A DNA stretch of 64,000 nucleotides. Source: an uncultured Pelagibacteraceae bacterium (GTDB lineage Bacteria > Pseudomonadota > Alphaproteobacteria > Pelagibacterales > Pelagibacteraceae). The notes under the pieces are model-generated. The model was not told the DNA's origin, made no database searches, and worked only from the letters and a program-made list of their open reading frames with translations. Shown here one piece after another: positions 8,654-17,688 of this stretch. A program made the translations under genes and the position numbers. Numbering within the stretch: the stretch's first letter is position 1; each line of letters opens with the position of its first letter. Where the stretch lies: NCBI GenBank assembly GCA_902582235.1, contig CACHQX010000002.1, forward strand, positions 1 to 64,000, read 5' to 3'.

Positions 8654-9634
8654 TTATTTATTATCTTTAATAAATTCTTTTAAATCCTTTGCTGGATATC
8701 CCATAACTCTACTGTTGTCTGGGATATCTTTTATAACTCCACTGCCTCCTCCAATTTTAATATTATTTCCAATTTTAAGATGTCCTGAGATACCTGCTTG
8801 ACCGCCTATCATAACATTATTACCTAAAGTTGAAGATCCAGCAAAACCAACTTGACCTGCAATTATACAGTTATCTCCGATCTTAACATTGTGGGCAATA
8901 TGTATTTGATTATCAAGATAAGTGTTTTTACCAATAATTGTGTTTGAAATAGAACCTCTATCTATTGTTGCTCCACATCCAATCTCTGAATAATCATTAA
9001 TAAGAACTATTCCTATTTGTGGAAACCTATAATTACTTCCATTATGGGGAAAGAATCCAAAACCTTTTTTACCTACTACACAACTATCTAAAACTTTGAT
9101 GTGATTCTTTAAAATTGAATTTCTAATAATTGTATTCGATCCAATTGAGCAATTTTCACCAATAATAACATTTTTTTCAATTATAGTATTATGACCAATT
9201 GAGCAGTTTTTTCCAATCTTCACATTAGAACCAATAAGAACATTTTTTCCAAATTTTACTTTATTTTTAAATTTAGTTTTTGATATTTCTTTGACAGTGA
9301 TATCAAAATCGTCATTGATAGAGTCGGGGTATAAAATTTCTGTTACCTTAGCAGTGCTAATCAAAACGTTTTCAACAATAATTTTTTCACATTTACTTGG
9401 TAAAATATGCTGTAAATTTTTTGTTGTGATGCAGGCTGCTGCTTTTGTAATTGAGGCTTGAGACTTATATTTATTTGAATGAAGAAAGGTAATATCTTTT
9501 TTTGAAGCAGAATTTAAATCTGCAATATCAAAAATTTTAACTTTTAAATTTGTATTGTCTTTTTTAATTTTTAGAACTTTATAAATATCTTTTAAAGTAA
9601 TAGGCCCATGATTTTTAAAAAAAGGATTTGTCAT
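8654..9634 (-). CDS. lpxD: UDP-3-O-(3-hydroxyacyl)glucosamine N-acyltransferase
   Basis: Third lipid A enzyme, adding the N-linked acyl chain. It has an N-terminal uridine-binding domain (about 1-115), then hexapeptide repeats, with the probable catalytic His248 in HIAHN; 326 residues. It sits downstream of fabZ and upstream of lpxA, so fabZ and lpxD are in the reverse of the common lpxD-fabZ-lpxA order. A 53-base gap separates it from fabZ, the largest within this 13-gene run. Confidence 0.95.
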   Translation of the reverse strand: MTNPFFKNHGPITLKDIYKVLKIKKDNTNLKVKIFDIADLNSASKKDITFLHSNKYKSQASITKAAACITTKNLQHILPSKCEKIIVENVLISTAKVTEILYPDSINDDFDITVKEISKTKFKNKVKFGKNVLIGSNVKIGKNCSIGHNTIIEKNVIIGENCSIGSNTIIRNSILKNHIKVLDSCVVGKKGFGFFPHNGSNYRFPQIGIVLINDYSEIGCGATIDRGSISNTIIGKNTYLDNQIHIAHNVKIGDNCIIAGQVGFAGSSTLGNNVMIGGQAGISGHLKIGNNIKIGGGSGVIKDIPDNSRVMGYPAKDLKEFIKDNK

Positions 9635-9687
9635 GTTAAGTTAATAACAAATACTTTTAATTTTTACTTATCAAGTTTTATTGCTAA

Positions 9688-10137
9688 TTATTTCCTATCT
9701 ACAATTGTAGCAGACCAAACAGCATCAGCCATTTTTAACTTATTTACAAATGCTTCCCCTTTGTATTTCCATACTCTACCATGAGATCTGATAGCCTCAA
9801 TATTTAGTTCAAGTTTACAATCAGGTATAACAGGATTTCTAAACCTTGCTTTTTCAATATTCATTAAAAAGACTAACTTATTCTCGTAAGTTTTTTTATC
9901 CAATCCATTTGCAGTTAATGCTGCAGCAGCTTGGCCAAATGCTTCTACGATTAATACACCTGGCATAACAGGTTGACCTGGAAAGTGGCCTTGAACAAAA
10001 AAACTTTTTTTTGTCACATTTACTATAGCTGTAGCAGAATGTAGTTTTTTTATGTTAATCAATTCATCTAGTAACAACATTGGCTCTCTATGTGGTAAAA
10101 GTTCTTTTATTTGCTCTTTTGTTAAACTGTTATTCAT
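9688..10137 (-). CDS. fabZ: 3-hydroxyacyl-ACP dehydratase FabZ
   Basis: Dehydrates β-hydroxyacyl-ACP in fatty acid elongation and competes with LpxA/LpxD for the same acyl-ACP pool, which explains its place among lpx genes. Single hot-dog domain, 149 residues. Catalytic His51 (GHFPGQPVMPG) and Glu65 (VEAFGQ) are present, with HREPMLLLD near the N-terminus. It overlaps the ompH stop by 1 base. Confidence 0.96.
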   Translation of the reverse strand: MNNSLTKEQIKELLPHREPMLLLDELINIKKLHSATAIVNVTKKSFFVQGHFPGQPVMPGVLIVEAFGQAAAALTANGLDKKTYENKLVFLMNIEKARFRNPVIPDCKLELNIEAIRSHGRVWKYKGEAFVNKLKMADAVWSATIVDRK

Positions 10138-10661
10138 TAATCTAGTTTAATATTTTTTATCTTTTGGTTAACCAATTCTAATATGTCTTTAGTTATATCG
10201 TCTTCCTTTGTTCCCATTACAATTTGTTTTTTTTGAATGATTATTCTTATAGAGTTTTTCTTTGAATATTCCTCTAGAATAGGAGTTAGATTACTAATTA
10301 ATTTTGTAGAAGCTTTTATTCTTAACTTAGCTATATTATTAGAAGCTTTATTCCTTTCCTTTTGATAATTAGAAATTTCATTTCTTAACTCTTTGATTTT
10401 ACTTTCAAACTCATTTTTACTTAAAACATTTTTTTGTGCTATCAGTTTTTTTTCTTTATCAAAAATATCTTTTTCTTTTTTTTTAAATTTAGATATCGAC
10501 GATTCTCTTTTTTTTTTTAGTTGAGCTATTATAGATTTTCCAGCAAGTGATTCCTGCATAATTTTCTCCACATCAAGATAAACAATTTTTTCGCTAGAAT
10601 ATGAATATGATGGGATAATAAGAAAAATAAAAAATAAAATACTAATTAATATTTTCTTCAT
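10137..10661 (-). CDS. OmpH/Skp family periplasmic chaperone
   Basis: Periplasmic holdase for unfolded outer-membrane proteins, delivering clients to BamA. An N-terminal signal peptide (about residues 1-22, hydrophobic ILFFIFLII then SYS) precedes a long Lys/Glu-rich coiled coil (about 40-115) that would form the tentacles; 174 residues fits the family. It lies 5 bases after bamA, the classical neighbour. Sequence conservation is low, so the call rests on architecture and position. Confidence 0.85.
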   Translation of the reverse strand: MKKILISILFFIFLIIPSYSYSSEKIVYLDVEKIMQESLAGKSIIAQLKKKRESSISKFKKKEKDIFDKEKKLIAQKNVLSKNEFESKIKELRNEISNYQKERNKASNNIAKLRIKASTKLISNLTPILEEYSKKNSIRIIIQKKQIVMGTKEDDITKDILELVNQKIKNIKLD

Positions 10662-10666
10662 TAAAT

Positions 10667-12895
10667 TTAAAAAGTTGTACCTAAATTAAATTGAAAACCT
10701 TGCGTTTTGTCCGTATCTACTTTTGATAATGGTTGAGCTAGTGTGAAGGTAAAAGGTCCTATTGGTGAAAACCATTCAAGACCAAAACCTGTTGAGCTTC
10801 TTATTTGACTTGAGTCGCCCACAGAATTTGAATAGTCAACACCCCAAACATTACCGGCATCAACAAAATAATTAAAATCTACGCTCTGAAAACTTGGAAA
10901 CAGAAAAGGTAAATTTGTCTGAAAGTTTAATGAAGCCGCATAGTTTCCACCTACATGGTCACCGTCATCAACTGGCCCAATTTTTCCTGACTGGAAACCT
11001 CTTAATCTTTTTCGAGGCAACTTAACTCTTTCAGATATTCTAACATCATCTGATAAGCCAGTTACAGCTCTTAAATATAATCCCAAACTAGTATTAACAT
11101 CATTGAATGAATGGTATGTATCAAATTGATATCCATTTAAGGTTGTATTGCTCTCTGAAATAATTGGAATGCTTTGGATAAATTTAGACTGAAATCCATC
11201 TGATGTTTGAAATCTCTGATTTCTTTTGTCGAAATCAAGAATATAAACAAAATCAGTTGTCAAATACGATCCTTGTTGTTTGTTTAAACTAGCACTTGCA
11301 GATGAATTTGTAATTAGATCCTCATAAGTTGTTCTTATTGTAGGTTTAAAAAAAAGATCATCATATTGTTCAAATCTTGTACCAAGACTAAACCCAGCAT
11401 TTGTTGATTTGTAACCATTGTCTGACAATTTATCTGTATCTGTCAAAAAAAGATCTGTACTAAGAGATTTATCTGAGTAGTTAAAATTTGGATTTGTGAC
11501 AGTAAAATTTCCTCTTAAACGATCCTCACTTGCTCTAAGACTAGTAGATAACTTTATACCTTTCCCAAGGAAATTATTTTCTGAAACTGAAAATTGAGCA
11601 GTACCACCTTCAGAACCAACACCCGCACCTACCAATATTTCACCTGTTGCTTTTTCTTCAACAGTTATATTTATATTTTTTAAATTTGAATCTGGAGTAT
11701 CTTTAATTTCACTAGTCACTTCTTGAAAAATATTTCTGCCCTTCATATTATTTATTGATTTTGCATGTAATAGTTTGTTAAAGGGATCTCCCTCATCTAC
11801 TTCAAGCATGTCTCGTATCACTCTTTCCTCAGTTATATTATTACCTATTATATTTATTTTTTTTACATAAAATTTTTCACTTTCCTTTACAACAAAAGAG
11901 ATGTCTAATTTATCATCCTCGATTATATTAGTTTCAATAGTGGCATCAATGAAATCATATAATCTTGAAACTGAGATTTTATCGATTTGTTTAACAACTT
12001 TATTAAGTTTATTTAAAGAATATTTTTCACCTTTTAAATCTTTTAAAATTCTTTCAACTTCCTTAAAATCCTTTTTATCAAAATCATCTGGCAAAATAAG
12101 TTTTGTATTTCTTATATTAAAAATATTACCTGCATTGACATTATATATTAGATTAAAATGGTTATCGTTGAAGATAGCGGACGAATTTTTTATTTGAACG
12201 TTATAAAAACCTTTATTTAAATAAAAGTTTTTTAATAATCTTTGGTCTAAATCAATTTGGTCAGGATTCAGGTATTTTTTATTCGAAATAAATTTCCAAA
12301 ACTTACTTTCTTCACTTACAATAATATTTTTTAGTTTTTTATCTTTATAATATTTTTCACCTGTGAAAATTATATTTTTAATTAAAGCTTTTTCGCCTAG
12401 ATTTATATTATATATTAAATCTACTGTATCATTATTATTGTTTTTAATTTCTACATCAACTTTATTAAAATAATAACCTGAGCTGTTTAAGGCGTTTTCG
12501 ATTTTATTAATATCTTGTTTTGCCAAAAAATTTACATATGGACTTTTTTCTCTAATACTTAAATTTTTTAAAATTAATTCATTTGTTTTTTTTGCCTTTA
12601 TCCCATTTATAATAATTTTTTGAACAATTTTTCTTTCCTCAACTTCAACTATAAGAGTATTACCTTGTAAATTAAATTTAATATCTGAAAAGAAGTTTGT
12701 ACTATAAAGATCTAGTAAAATATCGTTCAATTGTTGTTGGGAGTAGTCTTTTCCTAACTCAATACCACCAAATGTAATAATTGTTTCTTTAGTAATTCTT
12801 TTATTGTTTTTAACTTCAATGTTATTAATTACCTCACCTGATGCATAAGTAAATGCTAGTTTAAAGATTAACAAAATTATAAATAGATATTTCAT
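10667..12895 (-). CDS. bamA: Outer membrane protein assembly factor BamA
   Basis: Omp85 insertase that folds β-barrel proteins into the outer membrane. Signal peptide about 1-20, then five POTRA modules (about 20-415) and a 16-strand barrel. The barrel carries the loop-6 motif RLRGF and ends in phenylalanine, as needed for its own insertion. At 742 residues it is slightly shorter than the E. coli protein. The start overlaps the dxr stop by 4 bases; the peptidase gene rseP, usually between these two genes, is absent. Confidence 0.95.
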   Translation of the reverse strand: MKYLFIILLIFKLAFTYASGEVINNIEVKNNKRITKETIITFGGIELGKDYSQQQLNDILLDLYSTNFFSDIKFNLQGNTLIVEVEERKIVQKIIINGIKAKKTNELILKNLSIREKSPYVNFLAKQDINKIENALNSSGYYFNKVDVEIKNNNNDTVDLIYNINLGEKALIKNIIFTGEKYYKDKKLKNIIVSEESKFWKFISNKKYLNPDQIDLDQRLLKNFYLNKGFYNVQIKNSSAIFNDNHFNLIYNVNAGNIFNIRNTKLILPDDFDKKDFKEVERILKDLKGEKYSLNKLNKVVKQIDKISVSRLYDFIDATIETNIIEDDKLDISFVVKESEKFYVKKINIIGNNITEERVIRDMLEVDEGDPFNKLLHAKSINNMKGRNIFQEVTSEIKDTPDSNLKNINITVEEKATGEILVGAGVGSEGGTAQFSVSENNFLGKGIKLSTSLRASEDRLRGNFTVTNPNFNYSDKSLSTDLFLTDTDKLSDNGYKSTNAGFSLGTRFEQYDDLFFKPTIRTTYEDLITNSSASASLNKQQGSYLTTDFVYILDFDKRNQRFQTSDGFQSKFIQSIPIISESNTTLNGYQFDTYHSFNDVNTSLGLYLRAVTGLSDDVRISERVKLPRKRLRGFQSGKIGPVDDGDHVGGNYAASLNFQTNLPFLFPSFQSVDFNYFVDAGNVWGVDYSNSVGDSSQIRSSTGFGLEWFSPIGPFTFTLAQPLSKVDTDKTQGFQFNLGTTF

Positions 12896-14061
12896 TTTTT
12901 TTGGGATATTACACTTAAAGCTCTTGTTTTCAATCTTACAAACTCATTTAATTTTTCAATTTGAGCTAAATTTTTTGGCTTTTGATGCTTAAATTTTGAA
13001 AAAAATGGAGAATTTATTAAATACCAAAGTTTTGATGATATATCTAAAAATTTTATTTTGTTTTTTAAAAAAAGATTCACAAGTTCATCGTTAACTGAAA
13101 CTAGCACAGTATCAAACAAAGATTCTTTTTTTGTAATTTTATTTAAAATTTTAATTACTGGAAATTTTTTAATTCTCACTTTTTGAAAATTTAATGAATT
13201 TAGAACATTCATATTTATCTTTTTTGACTTAGCATAATTTTGATTATTATCACCCATGTAAATAGAATTTGAAATCGGTATTTTCATATCAGTGTCATGA
13301 GCAATTATTTTTATTAATCCGTTTTTCAATTTAACAATAGCGTGTACATAAGATTTAGGATGAATTAAAATTTCAAATTTACTTAGTCCTATATCAAATA
13401 TTTTTTTAGCTTCTATAATTTCAAAAATTTTATTCATCATGGTTGCAGAATCAATTGAGATTTTTTTTCCCATTGACCAATTAGGGTGATTTATCGCATC
13501 TCTAAGAGAGACATTTTTTTTTATTTTCTTCTTTAAAAATGGTCCTCCAGATGCAGTAAGAATTACTTTTTCAATATCTGATTTTTGATAATCTTTAATT
13601 ACTGACCAAATAGAGAAGTGTTCTGAGTCGACTGGTATAAATTCTGTTTTGTGTTTTTTTAATTCCTTTTGTATCAAGCTCCATCCGCATATTAAAGATT
13701 CTTTATTTGCAATAGCGATTCGTTTTGTTTTTTTAATAATATTTATTGTTGGTCTTAAACCTTCAATTCCTGATATTGCAGACATAGTATAATCAGCTTT
13801 TACGATAAGTTTTTTATCTATTTTTTTAAAATCTGGAAATATTCTTATTTTTTTAAATTTTTTTTTTAATATTTCATATTTTTTTTTGTTAGTAACTACT
13901 ATGTTTCTGACTTTAAAAGTTTTGATTTGTTTAGATATAAGGTTGATGTTTTTGTCTGTTGATAATAAAAGAATTTTAAATTTGTTCTTATCTTTCTTGA
14001 TAATTTCTAAAGTTTGTTTTCCGATTGATCCCGTTGACCCTAATATTATAATTTTTTTCAT
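12892..14061 (-). CDS. dxr: 1-deoxy-D-xylulose 5-phosphate reductoisomerase
   Basis: Second step of the MEP isoprenoid pathway, making 2-C-methylerythritol 4-phosphate with NADPH. The N-terminal Rossmann loop GSTGSIG is at residues 8-14. The metal/substrate region has SEHFSIW, TASGGPF, HPNWSMGKK and IDSATMMNK, all intact; 389 residues is normal. It follows cdsA by 3 bases and supplies precursors for the undecaprenyl synthase encoded two genes upstream. Confidence 0.96.
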   Translation of the reverse strand: MKKIIILGSTGSIGKQTLEIIKKDKNKFKILLLSTDKNINLISKQIKTFKVRNIVVTNKKKYEILKKKFKKIRIFPDFKKIDKKLIVKADYTMSAISGIEGLRPTINIIKKTKRIAIANKESLICGWSLIQKELKKHKTEFIPVDSEHFSIWSVIKDYQKSDIEKVILTASGGPFLKKKIKKNVSLRDAINHPNWSMGKKISIDSATMMNKIFEIIEAKKIFDIGLSKFEILIHPKSYVHAIVKLKNGLIKIIAHDTDMKIPISNSIYMGDNNQNYAKSKKINMNVLNSLNFQKVRIKKFPVIKILNKITKKESLFDTVLVSVNDELVNLFLKNKIKFLDISSKLWYLINSPFFSKFKHQKPKNLAQIEKLNEFVRLKTRALSVISQKK

Positions 14062-14064
14062 TAT

Positions 14065-14721
14065 TTAAAGAAGCGATATTATTATAAAACCTATTGGTAG
14101 AGCAAATATTGAACCATCAATCCTATCCAATAGTCCTCCGTGACCAGGTATTAAATTTCCAGTATTTTTGATTTTAGCCCTCCTTTTGAAATAAGAGATA
14201 AATAAATCTCCTAACTGACAAATTAAAGAGATAAAAAATGGTATGAAGACTAAAGCTTCTATTTGTAGTCTGATAAAGAGCAGATCACCAAAATATAAAT
14301 ACATTACAAAAAAACCAATATAGGATAAAATAAAAGAACCTATCGATCCAGATATAGTTTTATTAGGACTAATCTTAGTCAGTCTTTTGCCACCGAAAAT
14401 TTTTCCAAACACATATCCTCCAACATCTGAAAAAACACAAATCATTAATATTGTTAAAAAGAAGTATTTATCAATAAAGAAAACATTAAAACAAATGATA
14501 AACGCCATTAAAAGATATATTAAAAAAAGCATAATATGGATTATGCGATAAAGTTTCTTAAATCTTATTTTTTCAATAATTTTAATCCATTCAATCCAAC
14601 TCAATATTATAACAATGAATAGTATACTCAAAAAAATATAATTATTAATTATAGCACTTAGAAATACTAAGCCCATTAAAAAAAGTGAAGAGATAGATCT
14701 TTTGAGTAGTTCTGACTTCAT
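14065..14721 (-). CDS. cdsA: Phosphatidate cytidylyltransferase
   Basis: Makes CDP-diacylglycerol, the branch point to all phospholipids; polytopic inner-membrane enzyme. The CDP-DAG synthase signature is at the C-terminus (SYFKRR … PGHGGLLDRID). One signature position differs: the conserved Lys-Asp pair reads Lys-Asn (IKNTGN). 218 residues is short for the family, which often exceeds 260. It overlaps the uppS stop by 1 base. Confidence 0.92.
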   Translation of the reverse strand: MKSELLKRSISSLFLMGLVFLSAIINNYIFLSILFIVIILSWIEWIKIIEKIRFKKLYRIIHIMLFLIYLLMAFIICFNVFFIDKYFFLTILMICVFSDVGGYVFGKIFGGKRLTKISPNKTISGSIGSFILSYIGFFVMYLYFGDLLFIRLQIEALVFIPFFISLICQLGDLFISYFKRRAKIKNTGNLIPGHGGLLDRIDGSIFALPIGFIIISLL

Positions 14722-15392
14722 TATATTTTTCCAAAATTTCTTTTAATATTGCTAAATTTTTTCACTATCTTGTTTAAATCTTCATACTTAAAATCTGGCC
14801 ATAGTTTTTTTTCAAAAAATATCTCTGTATATGCAGCTTGCCATAAAAGAAAATTACTAAGTCTTTGAGTATTCCCTGTTCGTATAAGAATTTCAGGATC
14901 TGGAATATTTTTTGTATATAAATTGTTATTAATATCATTTTCTGAAATCTTGCTTTTTTTCTTCAGCTTATTAAAAGCATATACTATTTCTCTTTTAGAT
15001 CCATAGTTTAGCGCTAGGTTTATCTGAAGTTTTGTATTTCTTATCGTCTTTTTTTCGGCAAAATTTAATAATTTATTCAGTTTATTATAAAATTTTTTTT
15101 CCCCTAAAATTTTTATCTTTATTTTTTCGTTATTTAATTTCTCTAATTTTTCAATTAAGTAAATTTCCAAAAGTCTAAACAAATAGTTACGTTCTTTTAA
15201 AGGTCTTTTCCAGTTCTCAGTCGAAAATGCGTACAAAGTAAGAAACTTTATCTTTTTTTTTACACAATATTTCATGACCATCTCAACAGTTTTTAAGCCC
15301 TCTTTATGTCCTAAATTTCTTGAGTTTTTATGTTTTAAACCCCATCGACCATTTCCATCCATTATTATGGCCATATGTTTTATAGGGTTCAT
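14721..15392 (-). CDS. uppS: Undecaprenyl diphosphate synthase
   Basis: cis-prenyltransferase that builds the C55 carrier lipid for peptidoglycan and O-antigen units. The catalytic aspartate is Asp12 in IIMDGNGRWG; downstream LYAFSTENWKR and the C-terminal IRTGNTQRLSNFLLWQ are diagnostic. 223 residues. It overlaps frr by 4 bases and cdsA by 1 base. Named isoprenyl transferase in some annotations. Confidence 0.95.
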   Translation of the reverse strand: MNPIKHMAIIMDGNGRWGLKHKNSRNLGHKEGLKTVEMVMKYCVKKKIKFLTLYAFSTENWKRPLKERNYLFRLLEIYLIEKLEKLNNEKIKIKILGEKKFYNKLNKLLNFAEKKTIRNTKLQINLALNYGSKREIVYAFNKLKKKSKISENDINNNLYTKNIPDPEILIRTGNTQRLSNFLLWQAAYTEIFFEKKLWPDFKYEDLNKIVKKFSNIKRNFGKI

Positions 15393-15940
15393 ATAGTCAT
15401 TATTTCTTTTTCTTTGATTGTGACTTTATCATCAACTTTTTTAACAAAATTGTCGGTATATGTTTGAATTGTTTTTTCAAATTTTTTTTCATCGTCTTCA
15501 CTTATTTCCTTTGATTTTAGTTTCTTCTTTAATTCATCATTTCCTTCTCTTCTAATATTTCTTATTGAAACTTTACATTTTTCACCCATAGTTTTAATTA
15601 CCTTCTTTATTTCTACTCTTCTTTCCTCACTTAAATCTGGTATTGGTAATCTTACTAACTGACCATCTATTTGAGGATTTAAACCAAGATCTGATTTTTT
15701 AATTGCTGAGTCTAGTAGTGGGACATTATTTGCATCCCATACTTGAATATTTATCACTCTTGGTTCAGGCGTTGTGATTGTTGCTAATTGATTAATTGGC
15801 ATTTTTTGTCCATATACATCCACTTTAATTAAATCAAGCATACTTGCATTTGCTCGACCAGTTCTTAAAGATGCTAGCTCTTTTACAAAAACATCGAATG
15901 TTTTAGACATTTTTTGGTTATACAAATCTTCTTTAAACAT
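15389..15940 (-). CDS. frr: Ribosome recycling factor
   Basis: Splits post-termination ribosomes together with EF-G. The 183 residues cover the two-domain family: LRTGRANASMLD in the helical bundle, PEPRVINIQVWD in the small domain, then EERRVEIKKVIK and the basic NIRREGNDELKK. Its ATG shares one base with the tsf stop (TAATG). In most proteobacteria pyrH lies between tsf and frr; here nothing does. Confidence 0.96.
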   Translation of the reverse strand: MFKEDLYNQKMSKTFDVFVKELASLRTGRANASMLDLIKVDVYGQKMPINQLATITTPEPRVINIQVWDANNVPLLDSAIKKSDLGLNPQIDGQLVRLPIPDLSEERRVEIKKVIKTMGEKCKVSIRNIRREGNDELKKKLKSKEISEDDEKKFEKTIQTYTDNFVKKVDDKVTIKEKEIMTI

Positions 15941-16791
15941 TATTCACCAATTTTAATTCTAATAAAGTCTTTTATATTTAAACTCTTTGAGTCAACTTTT
16001 GTTAAAACATCATTTACTTTTAACTTAGGATCCATAACCCAGTCTTGAGTAAGTAAACTATTATCCTCCTTAAACTTATTAATTTTACCAAGACTTATCT
16101 TTTCGGTAATTTCTTTGGGTTTCCCTAGACTTTTTAGTTCTTCTTTTATTATTTCCATTTCTTTTGTAATGATATCTTCATGGATATCTTTTTTATCAAT
16201 TGACATTGGATTTGATGCAGCAATATGCATTGAAAGTTGTTTTCCAAATTGCTCAATGTCTTTTGAGCTCTTTTCAAATTCTAAACTTACAATAACACCA
16301 AGTTTAGATAGATTATCTTTAACTATTGAGTGATTGTAAGTAAAAATTTTAGATTTAGAGTTTTCTAATGTTTTTGATCTCCCTATAGTAATTTTTTCTC
16401 CAATTTTTGCTATTAAATCAATTAAATTTTGAGATACTGTTGATCCATTTTTCATTTTACTGTTGTTGAGTTTTTCTATATCAGAATTTACAGAATTATT
16501 TATCTCTCCAATTTCTTTGGTGAAATTTAAAAAATCATCGTTTTTAGCTACAAAGTCTGTCTCGCAATTGATTTCAATTATCGATGTTTTTTTTTCATTT
16601 CCACAAATACAGACAAGACCTTCATTAGCTTCTCTGGACATTTTTTTTGAAGCTTTTGAAACTCCTTTAATTCTTAAAATTTCAATTGCTTTTTCTAAAT
16701 TTCCAGAAGCCTCCTTCAAGGCACTATTACAATCCTTAAAACCTGCACCAGTAGTACTTCTTAACTTTTTTACGCTTTCAAGATCGCTCAT
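15940..16791 (-). CDS. tsf: Elongation factor Ts
   Basis: Nucleotide-exchange factor for EF-Tu. N-terminal UBA-like domain with [16 protein letters not shown], then [12 protein letters not shown], the core that contacts EF-Tu. 283 residues, normal. It starts 4 bases after rpsB, its standard partner, and shares one base with frr. The C-terminal [13 protein letters not shown] is the usual coiled-coil/C-terminal module. Confidence 0.96.
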   Translation of the reverse strand: MSDLESVKKLRSTTGAGFKDCNSALKEASGNLEKAIEILRIKGVSKASKKMSREANEGLVCICGNEKKTSIIEINCETDFVAKNDDFLNFTKEIGEINNSVNSDIEKLNNSKMKNGSTVSQNLIDLIAKIGEKITIGRSKTLENSKSKIFTYNHSIVKDNLSKLGVIVSLEFEKSSKDIEQFGKQLSMHIAASNPMSIDKKDIHEDIITKEMEIIKEELKSLGKPKEITEKISLGKINKFKEDNSLLTQDWVMDPKLKVNDVLTKVDSKSLNIKDFIRIKIGE

Positions 16792-16795
16792 TTAA

Positions 16796-17566
16796 TTAAT
16801 TAATTTTTTTTTTTGAAGGAGAAGAAGGGGAATTAGGTATTATCTCCTTTTGGTCACCATTTTTTTTTGCATCTTCAGGAATATTTTTCTTGGCATTATT
16901 AATTGTCTCTTTTACTAAAGAACAATAAAGATCAATTGATCTTCTGGCATCATCATTACCTGGTATTGGGAAATTGATACCTTCTGGATCTGAATTTGTA
17001 TCAAGTATAGCTATTATCGGAATATTTAATTTTATAGACTCTTTAATTGCAAGAGACTCGTAGTTTGTATCAATTATGAAAACTAAATCAGGAACTTTTT
17101 TCATGTTTGATATACCCCCTAAAGATCTTTGGAGTTTATCTCTTTGAATGCTCATTTTTAAAAGTTCTTTTTTTGTAAAACCTCTATTTTCTGATTTTAA
17201 GTCTGTATTTATTTTTTGGAGTTTTTTAATAGAGTTTGATATTGTATCCCAGTTAGTCAACATTCCTCCTAGCCATCTATAATTTACAAAATATTGATCA
17301 GTAGATTTTGCCAATTCTGCAATGGCCTCTGAGGCTTGTTTTTTTGTTGAGATAAACAAAATTTTTCCATTGTTTGTAATGACTTCATAAATTTTTTCTA
17401 ACGCTTTATTAGTAAGCTCAAGTGTTTGAGTTAAATCAATTATATGGACAGAGTCCCTTTTGCCAAAAATATATTTCTTCATTTTAGGATTCCATCTAAG
17501 AGTTTTATGACCCAAATGTACGCCTGCTTCTAGGAGTTGTTGTATAGATAAGTTAGGTATCTTCAT
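16796..17566 (-). CDS. rpsB: 30S ribosomal protein S2
   Basis: Small-subunit protein S2. I place the start at the ATG giving MKIPNLSIQQLLEAGVHLGHKT, the usual S2 N-terminus; a longer reading frame from 17602 adds MEIALVVQPEKI, which does not look like S2, and that stretch is better read as leader RNA. GGA just upstream (CCGGAAAAAATT then ATG) can serve as the ribosome binding site. The C-terminus has a Lys/Ser/Pro-rich tail of about 30 residues beyond the conserved core. First gene of the translation/envelope run. Confidence 0.93.
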   Translation of the reverse strand: MKIPNLSIQQLLEAGVHLGHKTLRWNPKMKKYIFGKRDSVHIIDLTQTLELTNKALEKIYEVITNNGKILFISTKKQASEAIAELAKSTDQYFVNYRWLGGMLTNWDTISNSIKKLQKINTDLKSENRGFTKKELLKMSIQRDKLQRSLGGISNMKKVPDLVFIIDTNYESLAIKESIKLNIPIIAILDTNSDPEGINFPIPGNDDARRSIDLYCSLVKETINNAKKNIPEDAKKNGDQKEIIPNSPSSPSKKKIN

Positions 17567-17647
17567 AATTTTTTCCGGTTGTACCACCAAGGCTATTTCC
17601 ATTTAAGGACCGGAGGTTATTAACCAAAAGCCATGTGCGTATTTTTA
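17567..17647 (-). ncRNA. Putative structured 5' leader of rpsB
   Basis: The roughly 80-base leader can fold near the start codon. CCGGT (17609-17613, read on minus) can pair with ACCGG (17575-17579) that carries the GGA ribosome-binding bases. A small GGTT-ATT-AACC hairpin lies upstream at 17615-17625. Such pairing would sequester the ribosome binding site. Autoregulation by S2 through a leader RNA is known in other proteobacteria; that it operates here is my inference from the pairing. Confidence 0.45.
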
Positions 17648-17680
17648 AAGCGTTTTATAAATTTATTGAGCTAAAGGCAA
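17647..17680 (-). promoter_or_regulatory. Probable rpsB promoter
   Basis: On the minus strand TTGCCT (17675-17680) is followed after 15 bases by TATAAA (17654-17659), giving a start near 17647. It lies in the gap after the dnaE stop, the only gap over 60 bases between nuoA and lpxB, so it probably drives the rpsB-lpxB run. The spacing is short, and TATAAA matches by chance often in AT-rich DNA. Confidence 0.45.
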
Positions 17681-17688
17681 GAGATAAA

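Noticed and set aside
17567-17602. N-terminal extension of S2 from an ATG at 17602
   Set aside because: The extra 12 residues do not match S2, while the ATG at 17566 gives the family start and has GGA at a suitable distance.
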